Shown: positions 8,939 through 17,574 of the stretch, in pieces
Layout of the letters: the number at the start of each line of letters is the position of its first letter
Numbering within the stretch: the stretch's first letter is position 1
Source: JBFGFX01 sp965232455
GTDB lineage: Bacteria; Pseudomonadota; Gammaproteobacteria; Steroidobacterales; Woeseiaceae
DNA length: 64,000 bases
Reading direction: 5' to 3'
Assembly: GCA_965232455.1 (NCBI GenBank)
Contig: OZ246981.1
Span: 4,898,001-4,962,000 of the forward strand
The notes under the pieces: generated by a model
Database searches by the model: none
What the model was told of the DNA's origin: nothing
What the model saw: only the letters and a program-made list of their open reading frames with translations
Program-made: the position numbers and the translations under genes

Positions 8939-9520
8939 ATGCAAGGTAACAAGGGTTTCCTGGATAACGTCCCCGGAACGATGTCGATTTTACTGTTGGC
9001 GTGTCTGGTCACGAAGCCGGCCGCGGCGAACGAGCCGACGCTGGCCGACGGCCGCGCGCTCGCACAGTCGTTCGGCGCCGAGCTTCAAAATGCGCTGCGA
9101 GCGGCGATAGCGGACGGCGGTCCGGTTGCCGGTATCACCGTGTGCAAAGACCGTGCGCCTCAGATCGCCGCCGAGTTGTCACGGCGGTCCGGCGCCAAGG
9201 TCAGCCGTGTGAGCCGGCGATTTCGCAACCCGAACAATGCCCCCGAATCCTGGCAAAGGGAGGTTCTCGACAACTTCGAGTCGGACATGAACGAGGGAAA
9301 GCCGTCGCCCGAGTATCTGGAGCATAAGGCCGACGGTACGCGATACATGAAGGCCATACCGACTCAGCCCGTTTGTCTGGCTTGCCACGGCGCCAGCTTG
9401 ACCGGTGACGTGCGCGCCGCGCTTGACGAGGCCTATCCGCACGACCGTGCAAGAGGGTACGCGCTCGACGAGCTGCGTGGCGCGTTCAGCATCACGTGGC
9501 CGGCGCAGGAGGAAGACTAG
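8939..9520 (+). CDS. DUF3365 (Tll0287-like) secreted haem-binding protein
   Basis: Small exported protein of 193 residues. The start is the ATG at 8939, preceded by a good RBS (gcgggag). The N-terminus is a signal sequence ending near PAAAN (about residue 30); a weak lipobox LLAC at C22 is an alternative. The body matches the DUF3365 pattern: an early VCK cysteine, SRRFRNPNNAPESWQREVL, and a single c-type haem motif CLACH (146-150) followed by GAS. Family members are thought to be periplasmic haem sensors or electron carriers. It stands alone between the kdgK unit and the convergent pldA, and its role here is unknown. Confidence 0.8.
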   Translation: MQGNKGFLDNVPGTMSILLLACLVTKPAAANEPTLADGRALAQSFGAELQNALRAAIADGGPVAGITVCKDRAPQIAAELSRRSGAKVSRVSRRFRNPNNAPESWQREVLDNFESDMNEGKPSPEYLEHKADGTRYMKAIPTQPVCLACHGASLTGDVRAALDEAYPHDRARGYALDELRGAFSITWPAQEED

Positions 9521-9580
9521 GGCCTGTGTCGTCTCTGCGTTCGACGCGGCCGATCCGCTGACGAACCTGCGTCCGGAGCG

Positions 9581-10552
9581 CTACAGCCAGTCCGTTAGCG
9601 CAATGCCAATCCCGAACCGATTGGAATAATCCTCCATGTCGATCAGGTTTTCGCCGTAACCGGAATACAACTGAACGTAACCCTTGAGATGCTGCGCGAG
9701 CGGGAACGTCCAGTTGACCTCGAGGCCGCTGCGGTTGTCGCTGTCCAGGTTGTTCTTCAGGATGGCGGCAAGCGTATGCCGGTCCCATTTGTAAGCGGCG
9801 CCAAGCTGAATCCTGCCCATGAAGTCCTCGATGTCCGGGTTGTTGTCGTTATCGGGGTCATCAACTCTAACCCAGGTTTCGGCTGACACTGCAAACCCGC
9901 CTTTCTCCAAAATGAGTTCGCCGGTCAGGCGGTTCCAGCTTCGCGACAGCGGGTTCGCCCGCCCGTTCGATTGATGCACGAAAGCCAGCGACGCGAAACG
10001 CGCTCTCATGCCGAGAACTTGAAAGTCGACGGGAATGGACCAGATCAATTCCGGTTCGTGGTTGGTCTCGCGAAACGGCGCCGATGCGTCTTCGTCCGCG
10101 TACAGCTGCCAATACGACTGCTGCGTGTAGGCGGCCCACAGCGTTGATCCCTTCCACAGGTTCGGCCAGAGCGGCGTTTTCAGGCTGATCTGAAACTTGA
10201 TTTCGGTGTCGCTGAACAGGTCGCCGAAGTCGCCGTACGGCGAGAAGTCCGAGGAGAAGTTGTAGCTCGCGGGTATGAAGTAGTTGGGCCGGTGCGGCGT
10301 GATCGAAAACCAGTTGTGCAGCGTGGCGGATTCCGCCTGCACTCGTGACTCGATTGCCGTGATCGTAGCGCTCTCCGGTTCCGAGCGGCTTGACGTCTTC
10401 GATCCGACTGCAGGGAAAAAGCCGTCAAAACAGTCCAAACGCGCGTTTCGGTCAACAATGGCCGAACACTCCCCGGGGCCTTTGACCGCATACGCCGAAC
10501 CGGAAAAACAGATCAGTGCGAACGTTAAAGCCAATCGTACTTGTACCGTCAT
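9581..10552 (-). CDS. pldA: Outer membrane phospholipase A (OMPLA)
   Basis: Outer-membrane calcium-dependent phospholipase, 323 residues from the ATG at 10552. The first 22 residues form a signal peptide ending in SAYA. The catalytic triad is intact: H193 and S195 in VHQSNGR, and N207 in SRSWNR, with the same His-to-Asn spacing (14) as E. coli OMPLA H142/N156. Other hallmarks are YTQQSYWQLY and PFRETNHEPE. The C-terminus FGIGIALTDWL ends in a beta-strand with an aromatic followed by Leu. Between signal and barrel there is an extra linker (about 25-75). It is divergent from an araC-type gene and convergent with the DUF3365 gene. Confidence 0.94.
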   Translation of the reverse strand: MTVQVRLALTFALICFSGSAYAVKGPGECSAIVDRNARLDCFDGFFPAVGSKTSSRSEPESATITAIESRVQAESATLHNWFSITPHRPNYFIPASYNFSSDFSPYGDFGDLFSDTEIKFQISLKTPLWPNLWKGSTLWAAYTQQSYWQLYADEDASAPFRETNHEPELIWSIPVDFQVLGMRARFASLAFVHQSNGRANPLSRSWNRLTGELILEKGGFAVSAETWVRVDDPDNDNNPDIEDFMGRIQLGAAYKWDRHTLAAILKNNLDSDNRSGLEVNWTFPLAQHLKGYVQLYSGYGENLIDMEDYSNRFGIGIALTDWL

Positions 10553-10579
10553 CAATAATTCCCCGATACTGGCTGGATG

Positions 10580-10630
10580 AACCCGACCGATTCTAACAAG
10601 GCGAATTGACGGGTTCGCTAACCCGTCCGA
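10580..10630. promoter_or_regulatory. Candidate operator: direct repeat plus inverted repeat upstream of araC-type gene
   Basis: AACCCGACCGA (10580-10590) and AACCCGTCCGA (10620-10630) match at 10 of 11 bases and start 40 bases apart, close to four helical turns. The second copy is also the right arm of a perfect 8-base inverted repeat, GACGGGTT CGCT AACCCGTC (10608-10627), ending 12 bases before the regulator's ATG. AraC-family proteins commonly bind direct repeats, so autoregulation and control of pldA are plausible. Confidence 0.45.
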
Positions 10631-10639
10631 GTCACGGCA

Positions 10640-11524
10640 ATGAAGATCAAACAATGGCGCGACCGAAGGATCGACGTTACCCGCGAGGACGACGTGTTCT
10701 ACAAGCAGCCGTTGAGCGAGATCACGCTGTTTCGTTTTTACACGGACTGGTGCAACGTGGAGGACCATGAAGGGGCGTTCTCACTTAAGTTCGTCTTAAG
10801 CGGCAGTGAAAACTACCGTTTCGGTCGGCGCAGCGTGCGGCTCTCGCCCGGACGGGTTCTCGCCGCCAACGCGGGAGAAACCTATTCGAGCCTGGTGGAT
10901 TCGCCCTGCGAGTCGCTGTCGATTTTTTACAGCGAGCGGGAGGTCCGTCAGGCGAGCGCCGCGGTTCTGCGGTCGGGTGACGACCTGGATCCGGACGACG
11001 ATCGGGGCGGTTTGGTAACGGCTGCGCAGGCGGCGTTTCGTCAGGAACCCGCAATCGGGCAACACCTGAGGCAACTGCTTCGCATGCTCGACTCGGACGA
11101 CGGGGAGCTTGCGACCGAGTCGGCCTGTTTATTGTTGGAAGCGTTTCTGAGGCAATCCTCCAATCTGCTGGTGAACGGAGCGCTGGCGGAAGTAAAGCGT
11201 CGCGCTACTCGCGATGAGCTGATCACCCGCGTGCTGTGCGCGCGGGACCTGATCGAGGACCGGCGCGGCCTGAACTGCGGCCTGGACGAGTTGGCGGATG
11301 CGGCGTGCCTGTCCAAGTATCACTTTCTTCGGGTGTTTTCCTCGGTGTTCGGGGAAACGCCGGCGGCGTACGCCCGCAGGTCGCGCCTGGCCATGGCCTG
11401 CGATTCGATACGGCGGGGTCTGTGCGTCAAAGAGGCTGCGCGGCGGGCGGGTTACAGTGACGAGCGGGGACTCATTCGCGCGTATCGGCGTACCTTCGGC
11501 AACGGCCCTCCCTTCGGCGAATAA
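10640..11524 (+). CDS. AraC family transcriptional regulator
   Basis: Regulator of 294 residues with an N-terminal cupin-like effector half (about 1-180; SGSENYRFGRRSVRLSPGRVL) and a C-terminal AraC double helix-turn-helix (about 195-290). The HTH shows LDELADAACLSKYHFLRVFSSVFGETPAAYARRSRL followed by VKEAARRAGYSDERGLIRAYRRTFG, both in normal register. It is divergent from pldA and sits 72 bases upstream of the first iorA/iorB pair, so either could be its target. The ligand is not evident. Confidence 0.88.
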   Translation: MKIKQWRDRRIDVTREDDVFYKQPLSEITLFRFYTDWCNVEDHEGAFSLKFVLSGSENYRFGRRSVRLSPGRVLAANAGETYSSLVDSPCESLSIFYSEREVRQASAAVLRSGDDLDPDDDRGGLVTAAQAAFRQEPAIGQHLRQLLRMLDSDDGELATESACLLLEAFLRQSSNLLVNGALAEVKRRATRDELITRVLCARDLIEDRRGLNCGLDELADAACLSKYHFLRVFSSVFGETPAAYARRSRLAMACDSIRRGLCVKEAARRAGYSDERGLIRAYRRTFGNGPPFGE

Positions 11525-11596
11525 GCCAAATTCGCAATTTCTGCCGCGGCGCCGCTGCTAGCCTTGGCGGGGTCTTCCGGTCTCCCGCGGCAATCC

Positions 11597-12073
11597 ATGA
11601 AAACATTCAACGTAAACGGCCAGCCGGTTTCGTTCGACGGAGACGGCAACATGCCGTTGCTCTGGTTTCTGCGTGAGAACCTGAAGCTGAAGGGAACGAA
11701 ATTTGGCTGCGGCATCGGCTCCTGCGGCGCCTGCACCGTGCATCTCGACGGGCGCGCGGTCCGGTCCTGCGTGCTGCCCATGACGGCGCTGGGGGCGGAT
11801 TCGGTGGTCACTACCATCGAGGGTCTGGCCCCGAGCGGGGAGCTTCACCCGGTGCAAAAGGCCTGGCTGGCGGCCGACGTCCCGCAGTGCGGCTACTGTC
11901 AGGGCGGGCAGATCATGGCCACGGTGGATCTGCTGACGCGCATTCCAAACCCCAGCGACGCGGACATCGACCGCAACGTTGGAAACCTCTGCCGCTGCGG
12001 CACCTACAACCGGATACGCGCGGCCATCCACGCCGCCGCCGGGTCTCTGCCGGACAATGCGCAGGATGACTGA
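11597..12073 (+). CDS. (2Fe-2S) subunit of molybdenum hydroxylase, IorA-like (copy 1)
   Basis: Electron-transfer subunit of a xanthine-dehydrogenase-family aldehyde or N-heterocycle oxidoreductase. It has 158 residues from the ATG at 11597; an earlier in-frame start lacks support. All eight cluster cysteines are present: C38, C43, C46 and C58 in the plant-ferredoxin-type cluster (GCGIGSCGACTVHLDG), and C98, C101, C132 and C134 in the helical cluster (QCGYCQGGQ, NLCRCGTY). Its stop overlaps the start of the large subunit by 8 bases, indicating coupled translation. It resembles isoquinoline 1-oxidoreductase alpha subunit; the substrate is unknown. Confidence 0.9.
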   Translation: MKTFNVNGQPVSFDGDGNMPLLWFLRENLKLKGTKFGCGIGSCGACTVHLDGRAVRSCVLPMTALGADSVVTTIEGLAPSGELHPVQKAWLAADVPQCGYCQGGQIMATVDLLTRIPNPSDADIDRNVGNLCRCGTYNRIRAAIHAAAGSLPDNAQDD

Positions 12074-14429
12074 CGTTTTCCGGACCAGCAGGCGCGGCTT
12101 CCTCAAAATCGGCACTTCGGCGGCGGGGGGCATGCTCATCGCCGCCGTCGTGCCCGGCTGCCTGCGTGAGCGGACGCATGCCGCGGGAGAGCTCGAGGTG
12201 TTGATCCGGATCGAGCCGGACAATCGCGTCATATTCCGAGCGCCCTGCCCGGAGACCGGCCAGCACCTGACCACCAGCCAGGCGATGCTGGTGGCCGAGG
12301 AACTCGACGTGGACTTCGACTCGCTGATCGTGGAACGCCTGCCGCTCATGCTGCGCCGTCGGGACGACGGCACGGTCGGCTATGCGGGAGTGCCGCAGTT
12401 CTCCGGTGGAAGCCAGGCTCTGCGCCGCACCTGGCGGATGCTGTTGCGCGCGGGCGCAAACGCGCGGGCGCGGCTCATCCGGGCGGCGGCGGAAGACATG
12501 GGCGTCGATCACGGGTCCTGCCGTACCGAGACGGGTCGCGTCGTGCACGCCGCGACGGGGACGGCACGTCAATACGGAGAGGTGGCCTATCGGGCGGCAC
12601 GGCTGCAACTCGATGAAAACGAGGTGACGCTGAAGCCGCGTGGGGAATACCGCATACTCGGCACGCCGATGCGCTCCCTCGAAAACGAGGACGTCGTCAC
12701 CGGCCGCGCCGAATTCGGCATCGACGTCGAACTGCCGGGCATGCTGCATGCGGTGATCGAACGCGCTCCGGCCTTCGGCGCCGAACTCGAGAGTTACGAC
12801 GATAGCGCGACTCTGGCCGTTGCCGGAGTTCGCGGCACCGTTGAAATCCGCGGCGCGGCTTATCCTCATTACATCGAGACCGTCCGGGCGGACGGCGTCG
12901 CCGTAGTTGCCGACACGCTGTGGGCAGCGATGGAAGGGCGCCGGCGCCTGACGCTGAAGTGGTCGGACGCGCCTTACCCCGACGAAAGCGATGCGTCTCA
13001 TGCGGCGGAGGCCGAACGCAAACTCGCGTCGGCCAACCCTTTACCGATCCCACAGCCTCTCGATGATTCCGTCGACTATGCGGAGGTTCTCGAACGCGGC
13101 AGCATCGCTCGCCAGTACGGCGACGTGGACGAGGCGTTTTTGTCTGCAGACCGCAGCCTGCGTCGCAGCTACGAACTGCCGTTCCTCGCCCACGCTACCA
13201 TGGAGCCGATGAACTGCACCGCGCACGTTCACGAAGGCGGCTGCGACATCCACGTCGCAAGCCAGCTTCCGCAAGCCATGGCCAACACGGTCGCCGATTA
13301 TCTGGACATCGACGTGCTTCGGGTCAACGTGTTCCCCAAGCGTATCGGCGGCGGTTTCGGCCGCCGGCTGCGCTCCGACTTCGCGCTCGAAGCCGTCATC
13401 GTCTCGCGGGCCGTCGACGCCCCCGTCAAAGTCACCTGGACCCGCGAAGACGACCTTCGTTACGACTACTACCGGCCCAAGGCCCGTTTCGACATGAGCG
13501 CGGCCGTCGACCGGCAAGGAGTGTTGACCGCCTGGCACGTGCGCGAGGCGAGCACGCCGCTGGAAACGCATCCGCAGGAAATTGCCGTTGGCAAGGCCTG
13601 GCAGGACGTCGAGCTGCGTTCCTATTACTCCGACAACGGCATGTTTGCCGCCGAAGAGTTGTATTACGACAACTTTCCCGCACACCCGAGTTTTGTTCCC
13701 AACTGCCGCATGGAGCATGTGTACGTTCATTCCGCCGCCGGCGTTCACGCCTGGCGTGCTCCGGGCGTGATGGCGTTGGAGTTTGCCAATCAATCGTTTC
13801 TGGACGAACTCGCACACGAACTCGGCGAGGATCCGCTGCAGTTCCGGCTCGATCTGATCGGATCGCCGACGCGGTATCCCTTCCGTCTCAACTGGATTCC
13901 GGATCACGAAAATGGGCGCCTGGCTGCCGTTCTCGCGCTAGCCGCGGAAAAGGCGGACTGGGGGCGTTATCGAAACACGCAGGGGTACGGACAGGGCATC
14001 GCGTCCGCCTACAACTGGGGAACTTACGTGGCTCATGTCGTCGACGTAAGCGTCGAATCCGGGGGCGCGCTTACCGTGGCCAAGGTGACGAGCGCGGTGG
14101 ACTGCGGTCCGGTGATCAACCCGGAGGGCGTACGCAAACAGGTGGAAGGCGGTATCAACGATGCGCTGTCGGCCGCGCTGTGGCAGGAAATCAACGTCCG
14201 CGACGCCTTCCCGGTCCAGTCCAACTTCCATGACTACCGCATGATGCGCATCGACGAGTCCCCCCGCGCCATCGAGGTGCACCTGATCGAGGGCGGCGGC
14301 GAAGACGATCTTCGCGGTATGGGCGAACCGCCCGTTCCTCCGCTGGCCCCGGCCCTGTGTAACGCGATCTTCGCCGCGAGCGGCAAACGCATCCGCCGTC
14401 TGCCGATCGCCGACCAGCTCGGCGCCTGA
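12066..14429 (+). CDS. Molybdopterin-binding subunit of molybdenum hydroxylase, IorB-like, Tat-exported (copy 1)
   Basis: Catalytic subunit of the IorAB-type complex, 787 residues from the ATG at 12066 (an ATG at 12057 is also possible). The N-terminus is a strong Tat signal, TSRRGFLKIG, ending in a possible lipobox VVPGC, so the enzyme should act outside the cytoplasmic membrane, perhaps lipid-anchored. The molybdopterin region shows RIGGGFGRRLR, and the C-terminus carries the catalytic glutamate motif GMGEPPVPPLAPALCNAIF. The small subunit has no signal and would be carried along through the Tat pore. The gene directly follows its FeS partner and precedes a second, divergent copy of the pair. 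Confidence 0.88.
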   Translation: MTDVFRTSRRGFLKIGTSAAGGMLIAAVVPGCLRERTHAAGELEVLIRIEPDNRVIFRAPCPETGQHLTTSQAMLVAEELDVDFDSLIVERLPLMLRRRDDGTVGYAGVPQFSGGSQALRRTWRMLLRAGANARARLIRAAAEDMGVDHGSCRTETGRVVHAATGTARQYGEVAYRAARLQLDENEVTLKPRGEYRILGTPMRSLENEDVVTGRAEFGIDVELPGMLHAVIERAPAFGAELESYDDSATLAVAGVRGTVEIRGAAYPHYIETVRADGVAVVADTLWAAMEGRRRLTLKWSDAPYPDESDASHAAEAERKLASANPLPIPQPLDDSVDYAEVLERGSIARQYGDVDEAFLSADRSLRRSYELPFLAHATMEPMNCTAHVHEGGCDIHVASQLPQAMANTVADYLDIDVLRVNVFPKRIGGGFGRRLRSDFALEAVIVSRAVDAPVKVTWTREDDLRYDYYRPKARFDMSAAVDRQGVLTAWHVREASTPLETHPQEIAVGKAWQDVELRSYYSDNGMFAAEELYYDNFPAHPSFVPNCRMEHVYVHSAAGVHAWRAPGVMALEFANQSFLDELAHELGEDPLQFRLDLIGSPTRYPFRLNWIPDHENGRLAAVLALAAEKADWGRYRNTQGYGQGIASAYNWGTYVAHVVDVSVESGGALTVAKVTSAVDCGPVINPEGVRKQVEGGINDALSAALWQEINVRDAFPVQSNFHDYRMMRIDESPRAIEVHLIEGGGEDDLRGMGEPPVPPLAPALCNAIFAASGKRIRRLPIADQLGA

Positions 14430-14656
14430 AAGGCAAACACGACTTGCTTGCGCGATTCGCCCTGCCGCGCGCCGTGATCCAGCGCCGCGCACGGCCGACT
14501 TGAGGACAATTTAAGACGATCGGACATTCCGCCGGGCGCAAAACGCGGTACAGTCGGGGAGCAGTGAATTCGCACGGGTCAAAAAACACCGGCCCGCCGC
14601 TGCAACGCTGTGGGAGCGTCCTCGAAGTTTCGTATGTCGATCAGGGGGTACACATC

Positions 14657-15115
14657 GTGATCCAGTTTCAACTCAACGGCGAAGCCGTTACTTCCGACAG
14701 CCCGTCCGATACGCCGCTTTTGTGGGTGATCCGGGACGAGCTGAAGCTAAAGGGTACAAAATTCGGCTGCGGTATCGCCCTGTGCGGCGCCTGCACGGTG
14801 CACATCGACGGCGACGCCACGCGTTCCTGCGTGACGCCCGTCAGCGCGGTGGAAAACAAATCCGTCACGACGATCGAGGGGCTCGATTCCAGCGAGGGCA
14901 GAGCGCTGCAGGCAGCCTGGGTCGATGAGCAGGTTCCTCAGTGCGGTTACTGCCAGTCCGGCCAGATCATGCAGGCGGCAAACCTGCTCGAAAGGAATCC
15001 GAATCCGAGCGACGAAGACATCAATGCAGCGATGAACGGCAACCTTTGCCGCTGCATGTCCTATACACGGATTCGGGCGGCGATAAAGAGCGCCGCAAAC
15101 GGCGGGGGGGCTTGA
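14657..15115 (+). CDS. (2Fe-2S) subunit of molybdenum hydroxylase, IorA-like (copy 2)
   Basis: Second electron-transfer subunit, 152 residues. I chose the GTG at 14657 because it follows an RBS (tcaggggg) at good spacing and gives an N-terminus (MIQFQLNGEA) collinear with copy 1. A frame opening at 14564 adds an unlikely extension. Cluster cysteines are C38, C43, C46 and C58, then C96, C99, C131 and C133. Identity with copy 1 is high around the clusters and low elsewhere, so this is an old duplication or two independently acquired pairs. The stop lies 2 bases before the large subunit's ATG. Confidence 0.9.
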   Translation: MIQFQLNGEAVTSDSPSDTPLLWVIRDELKLKGTKFGCGIALCGACTVHIDGDATRSCVTPVSAVENKSVTTIEGLDSSEGRALQAAWVDEQVPQCGYCQSGQIMQAANLLERNPNPSDEDINAAMNGNLCRCMSYTRIRAAIKSAANGGGA

Positions 15116-15117
15116 CG

Positions 15118-17382
15118 ATGGCGATTGCAAAACAGACGGCTCCGATCAGCAGGCGCGTGTTTCTCGCCGGAACTGCCGGAACCACGCTGGTCATGGGTTT
15201 GGGCACGGTGCTGCCGGGCTGCAGCCGCGAAGAGGCGGCAAGCGATCTGGCGGCGACCGGGGCGAGCAAAAAATTTGCGCCGACCGTTTGGTTCGAGATC
15301 GACGGCGGCGGTGGCGTGCTGGTCAATATTGCGAAGGCGGAGATGGGTCAGCACGTCGGTACGGCGCTTGCACGCATCGTTGCCGACGAACTCGGCGCCG
15401 ATTGGAGCAGCGTGTCGATCGATCACGTCGATACCGATCCGAAGTGGGGTTACATGGTGACCGGCGGCTCCTGGTCGGTGTTCACGTCGTTTGCGATGCT
15501 CTCGCAGGCGGGGGCGGCCGGCCGCAGCGTGCTGATTGAAGAAGGCGCCAGGATGCTGGGCGTCGAGGCATCTCAGTGCAAAGCACAGGACGGCAAGGTG
15601 ATCGCAGGCGGACGGGAGGTTTCGTTTGCCGAAATCGTGGCCAGGGGCGACGTCAGCCGCACGTTTACCAGCGAAGAGCTGGAAGCGATGCCGATCAAGC
15701 CCGCCGAAGAACGCCGTTTGGTTGGCAGCGAAACATCCGCGCTCGACGTGCCCGAGAAGTCGTCCGGCTCGGCGGTTTACGGTCTCGACACCGAGCTGCC
15801 GGACATGGTTTACGCGCACCCGATGATTCCGCCGACCCGTTACGGCAGTACGATCAACTCGGTGGACGACACCGCCGCGAGAGACATACCGGGTTATCTG
15901 CAAACCTTGACCCTCAGCGACCCGAGTGAAGTCCTGCAGGGCTGGGCGCTCGTGATTGCGGAAAACTTTCCGGCGGCGATCAAAGCCGCGGCTGCCGTCG
16001 AGGTCGATTGGGCCGCGGGGCCGACGGCGACGGTCACCGAAGCGGACATTCTGGATGCGGGTGAGCAGTTGGCCGACGACCCGGCAAGCGGCGTGAAAGT
16101 GGTTGACGACGGTGACGTCGCGGATGCGCGCGCCGGCGCCGCCAGCACGCATTCGGCGGTGTACCGGACGGCGACGGCGCTGCATTTCACGCTCGAGCCG
16201 CAGAATGCGTTGGTCGAGTACGTAGACGGTGTGTTCCATATCCATTCCGGCAACCAGTGGCAGTCGCTGATCTTGCCGTTTCTCGCTACGGCGCTGGGCG
16301 TGGAAGAGTCGAACATCGTCATTCATCAGTACTACCTGGGTGGCGGTTTCGGCCGCCGCCTGTTCGGCGATCAGATGATTCCGGCGGCGCTCGCCGCGCG
16401 CGAGCTGGGCAGGCCCGTCAAGCTGGTTTTCCAGCGCGCCGACGACAGCCGGTTCGACTGCGTCCGTTCTCCCTCGGTGGCGAAATTCGACGCGTCGTTC
16501 GACGCCGACGGCGCGCTGACGGGAATCGAGCACGCGGCCGCGGCGGGCTGGCCGACGTTGGCCATGGCGCCGGGCTTTCTGGCGGACGGCGTCGACGGTA
16601 ACGGCAAGTTCGATACGTTCTCGATCAGCGGCGCCGATCACTGGTACACGCTGCCGAACCATCGGGTTCGCGCGATCAACAACGATCTCGCGCAACGTAC
16701 TTTCCTGCCGGGTTGGCTGCGGGCGGTCGGGCCGGGCTGGGTCGGCTGGGGCGTCGAATGTTTCATGGACGAGGTCGCCGCAATCGTTGGTGAAGATGCC
16801 GTCGAGTTCCGTCTTGCGCGTCTCGACGCGGCCGGCAAGAATGCCGGTGTCGCACCCCCGTCCGTGGGCGGCGCGTCGCGGCTTGCCGCGGTGCTCGAAG
16901 ACGTCGCCGAGCGCTCCGGCTGGGGCAGGGAGCTGCCCGCGGGCGAAGGCCTGGGCGTCGCCGTCAGCCATGGCCAGGAACGCACGATGCCGACCTGGAC
17001 CGCCTGTGTTGCACACGTAGCCGTCGATCCCGAAACGAACGCCGTAACGGTCAAGAAGATCTGGCAGTCGATCGATTGCGGCACGGTCGTGCACCCGGAC
17101 GGCGCAATGGCGCAGGCCGAAGGCGCCACCTTGTGGGGATTGAGTCTCGCGATGCACGAGGGCACCGCGTTCGAGGACGGTCAGGTCAGGGATCAGAATC
17201 TGAACGGGTACACGCCGCTCAGAATGGCCGACGTTCCCGAACTCGACCTGAAATTCATGCCGAGCACCGAGTTTCCCACGGGCCTTGGCGAGCCGCCGCT
17301 CATCGCCGTGGCGCCGGCCCTTGGCAATGCGATTTTTGCGGCTACCGGGACCCGGGTGCGCGATCTGCCGATTCGCCTGTGA
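15118..17382 (+). CDS. Molybdopterin-binding subunit of molybdenum hydroxylase, IorB-like, Tat-exported (copy 2)
   Basis: Catalytic subunit paired with the preceding FeS protein, 754 residues. The N-terminus PISRRVFLAGTAGTTLVMG is a Tat signal and ends in VLPGC, a possible lipobox. Core motifs are YLGGGFGRRLFGDQ and, near the C-terminus, GLGEPPLIAVAPALGNAIFAATG with the catalytic glutamate. The repeated SWSVFTSFAM and WLRAVGPGWVGW stretches correspond to substrate-channel regions. It is clearly diverged from copy 1, which suggests a different substrate; aldehydes, purines and N-heterocycles are all possible. Confidence 0.88.
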   Translation: MAIAKQTAPISRRVFLAGTAGTTLVMGLGTVLPGCSREEAASDLAATGASKKFAPTVWFEIDGGGGVLVNIAKAEMGQHVGTALARIVADELGADWSSVSIDHVDTDPKWGYMVTGGSWSVFTSFAMLSQAGAAGRSVLIEEGARMLGVEASQCKAQDGKVIAGGREVSFAEIVARGDVSRTFTSEELEAMPIKPAEERRLVGSETSALDVPEKSSGSAVYGLDTELPDMVYAHPMIPPTRYGSTINSVDDTAARDIPGYLQTLTLSDPSEVLQGWALVIAENFPAAIKAAAAVEVDWAAGPTATVTEADILDAGEQLADDPASGVKVVDDGDVADARAGAASTHSAVYRTATALHFTLEPQNALVEYVDGVFHIHSGNQWQSLILPFLATALGVEESNIVIHQYYLGGGFGRRLFGDQMIPAALAARELGRPVKLVFQRADDSRFDCVRSPSVAKFDASFDADGALTGIEHAAAAGWPTLAMAPGFLADGVDGNGKFDTFSISGADHWYTLPNHRVRAINNDLAQRTFLPGWLRAVGPGWVGWGVECFMDEVAAIVGEDAVEFRLARLDAAGKNAGVAPPSVGGASRLAAVLEDVAERSGWGRELPAGEGLGVAVSHGQERTMPTWTACVAHVAVDPETNAVTVKKIWQSIDCGTVVHPDGAMAQAEGATLWGLSLAMHEGTAFEDGQVRDQNLNGYTPLRMADVPELDLKFMPSTEFPTGLGEPPLIAVAPALGNAIFAATGTRVRDLPIRL

Positions 17383-17447
17383 CGAGGCAGCAGCCCCGCC
17401 GCGGGTCACGGGGCCGCCGCTTGAGGCTTACGGCCCATGATTAAGAA

Positions 17448-17471
17448 GGACTCGACCCGGACGTCGAGTCC
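17448..17471. terminator. Hairpin between convergent genes, candidate terminator
   Basis: Perfect 9-base stem GGACTCGAC / GTCGAGTCC with a 6-base loop. It lies between the end of the second iorB-like gene and the convergent TonB receptor. Read on the minus strand it is followed by TTCTTAAT, a weak T-rich tail, so it best suits the receptor transcript; no T-run follows on the plus strand. Confidence 0.5.
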
Positions 17472-17574
17472 ACGATCATCGGCCGGCGGTTCGGTACCTA
17501 TCGATTGGTTTCGCACCTTGCGCGAGGCGGCTCGACCCACGCTCTGAATTTGCCCTTGCCGGCCGCGAACCCGC

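Noticed and set aside
15061..17409. A 782-residue minus-strand reading frame
   Set aside because: Antisense to the second molybdopterin subunit gene, which has intact catalytic motifs.
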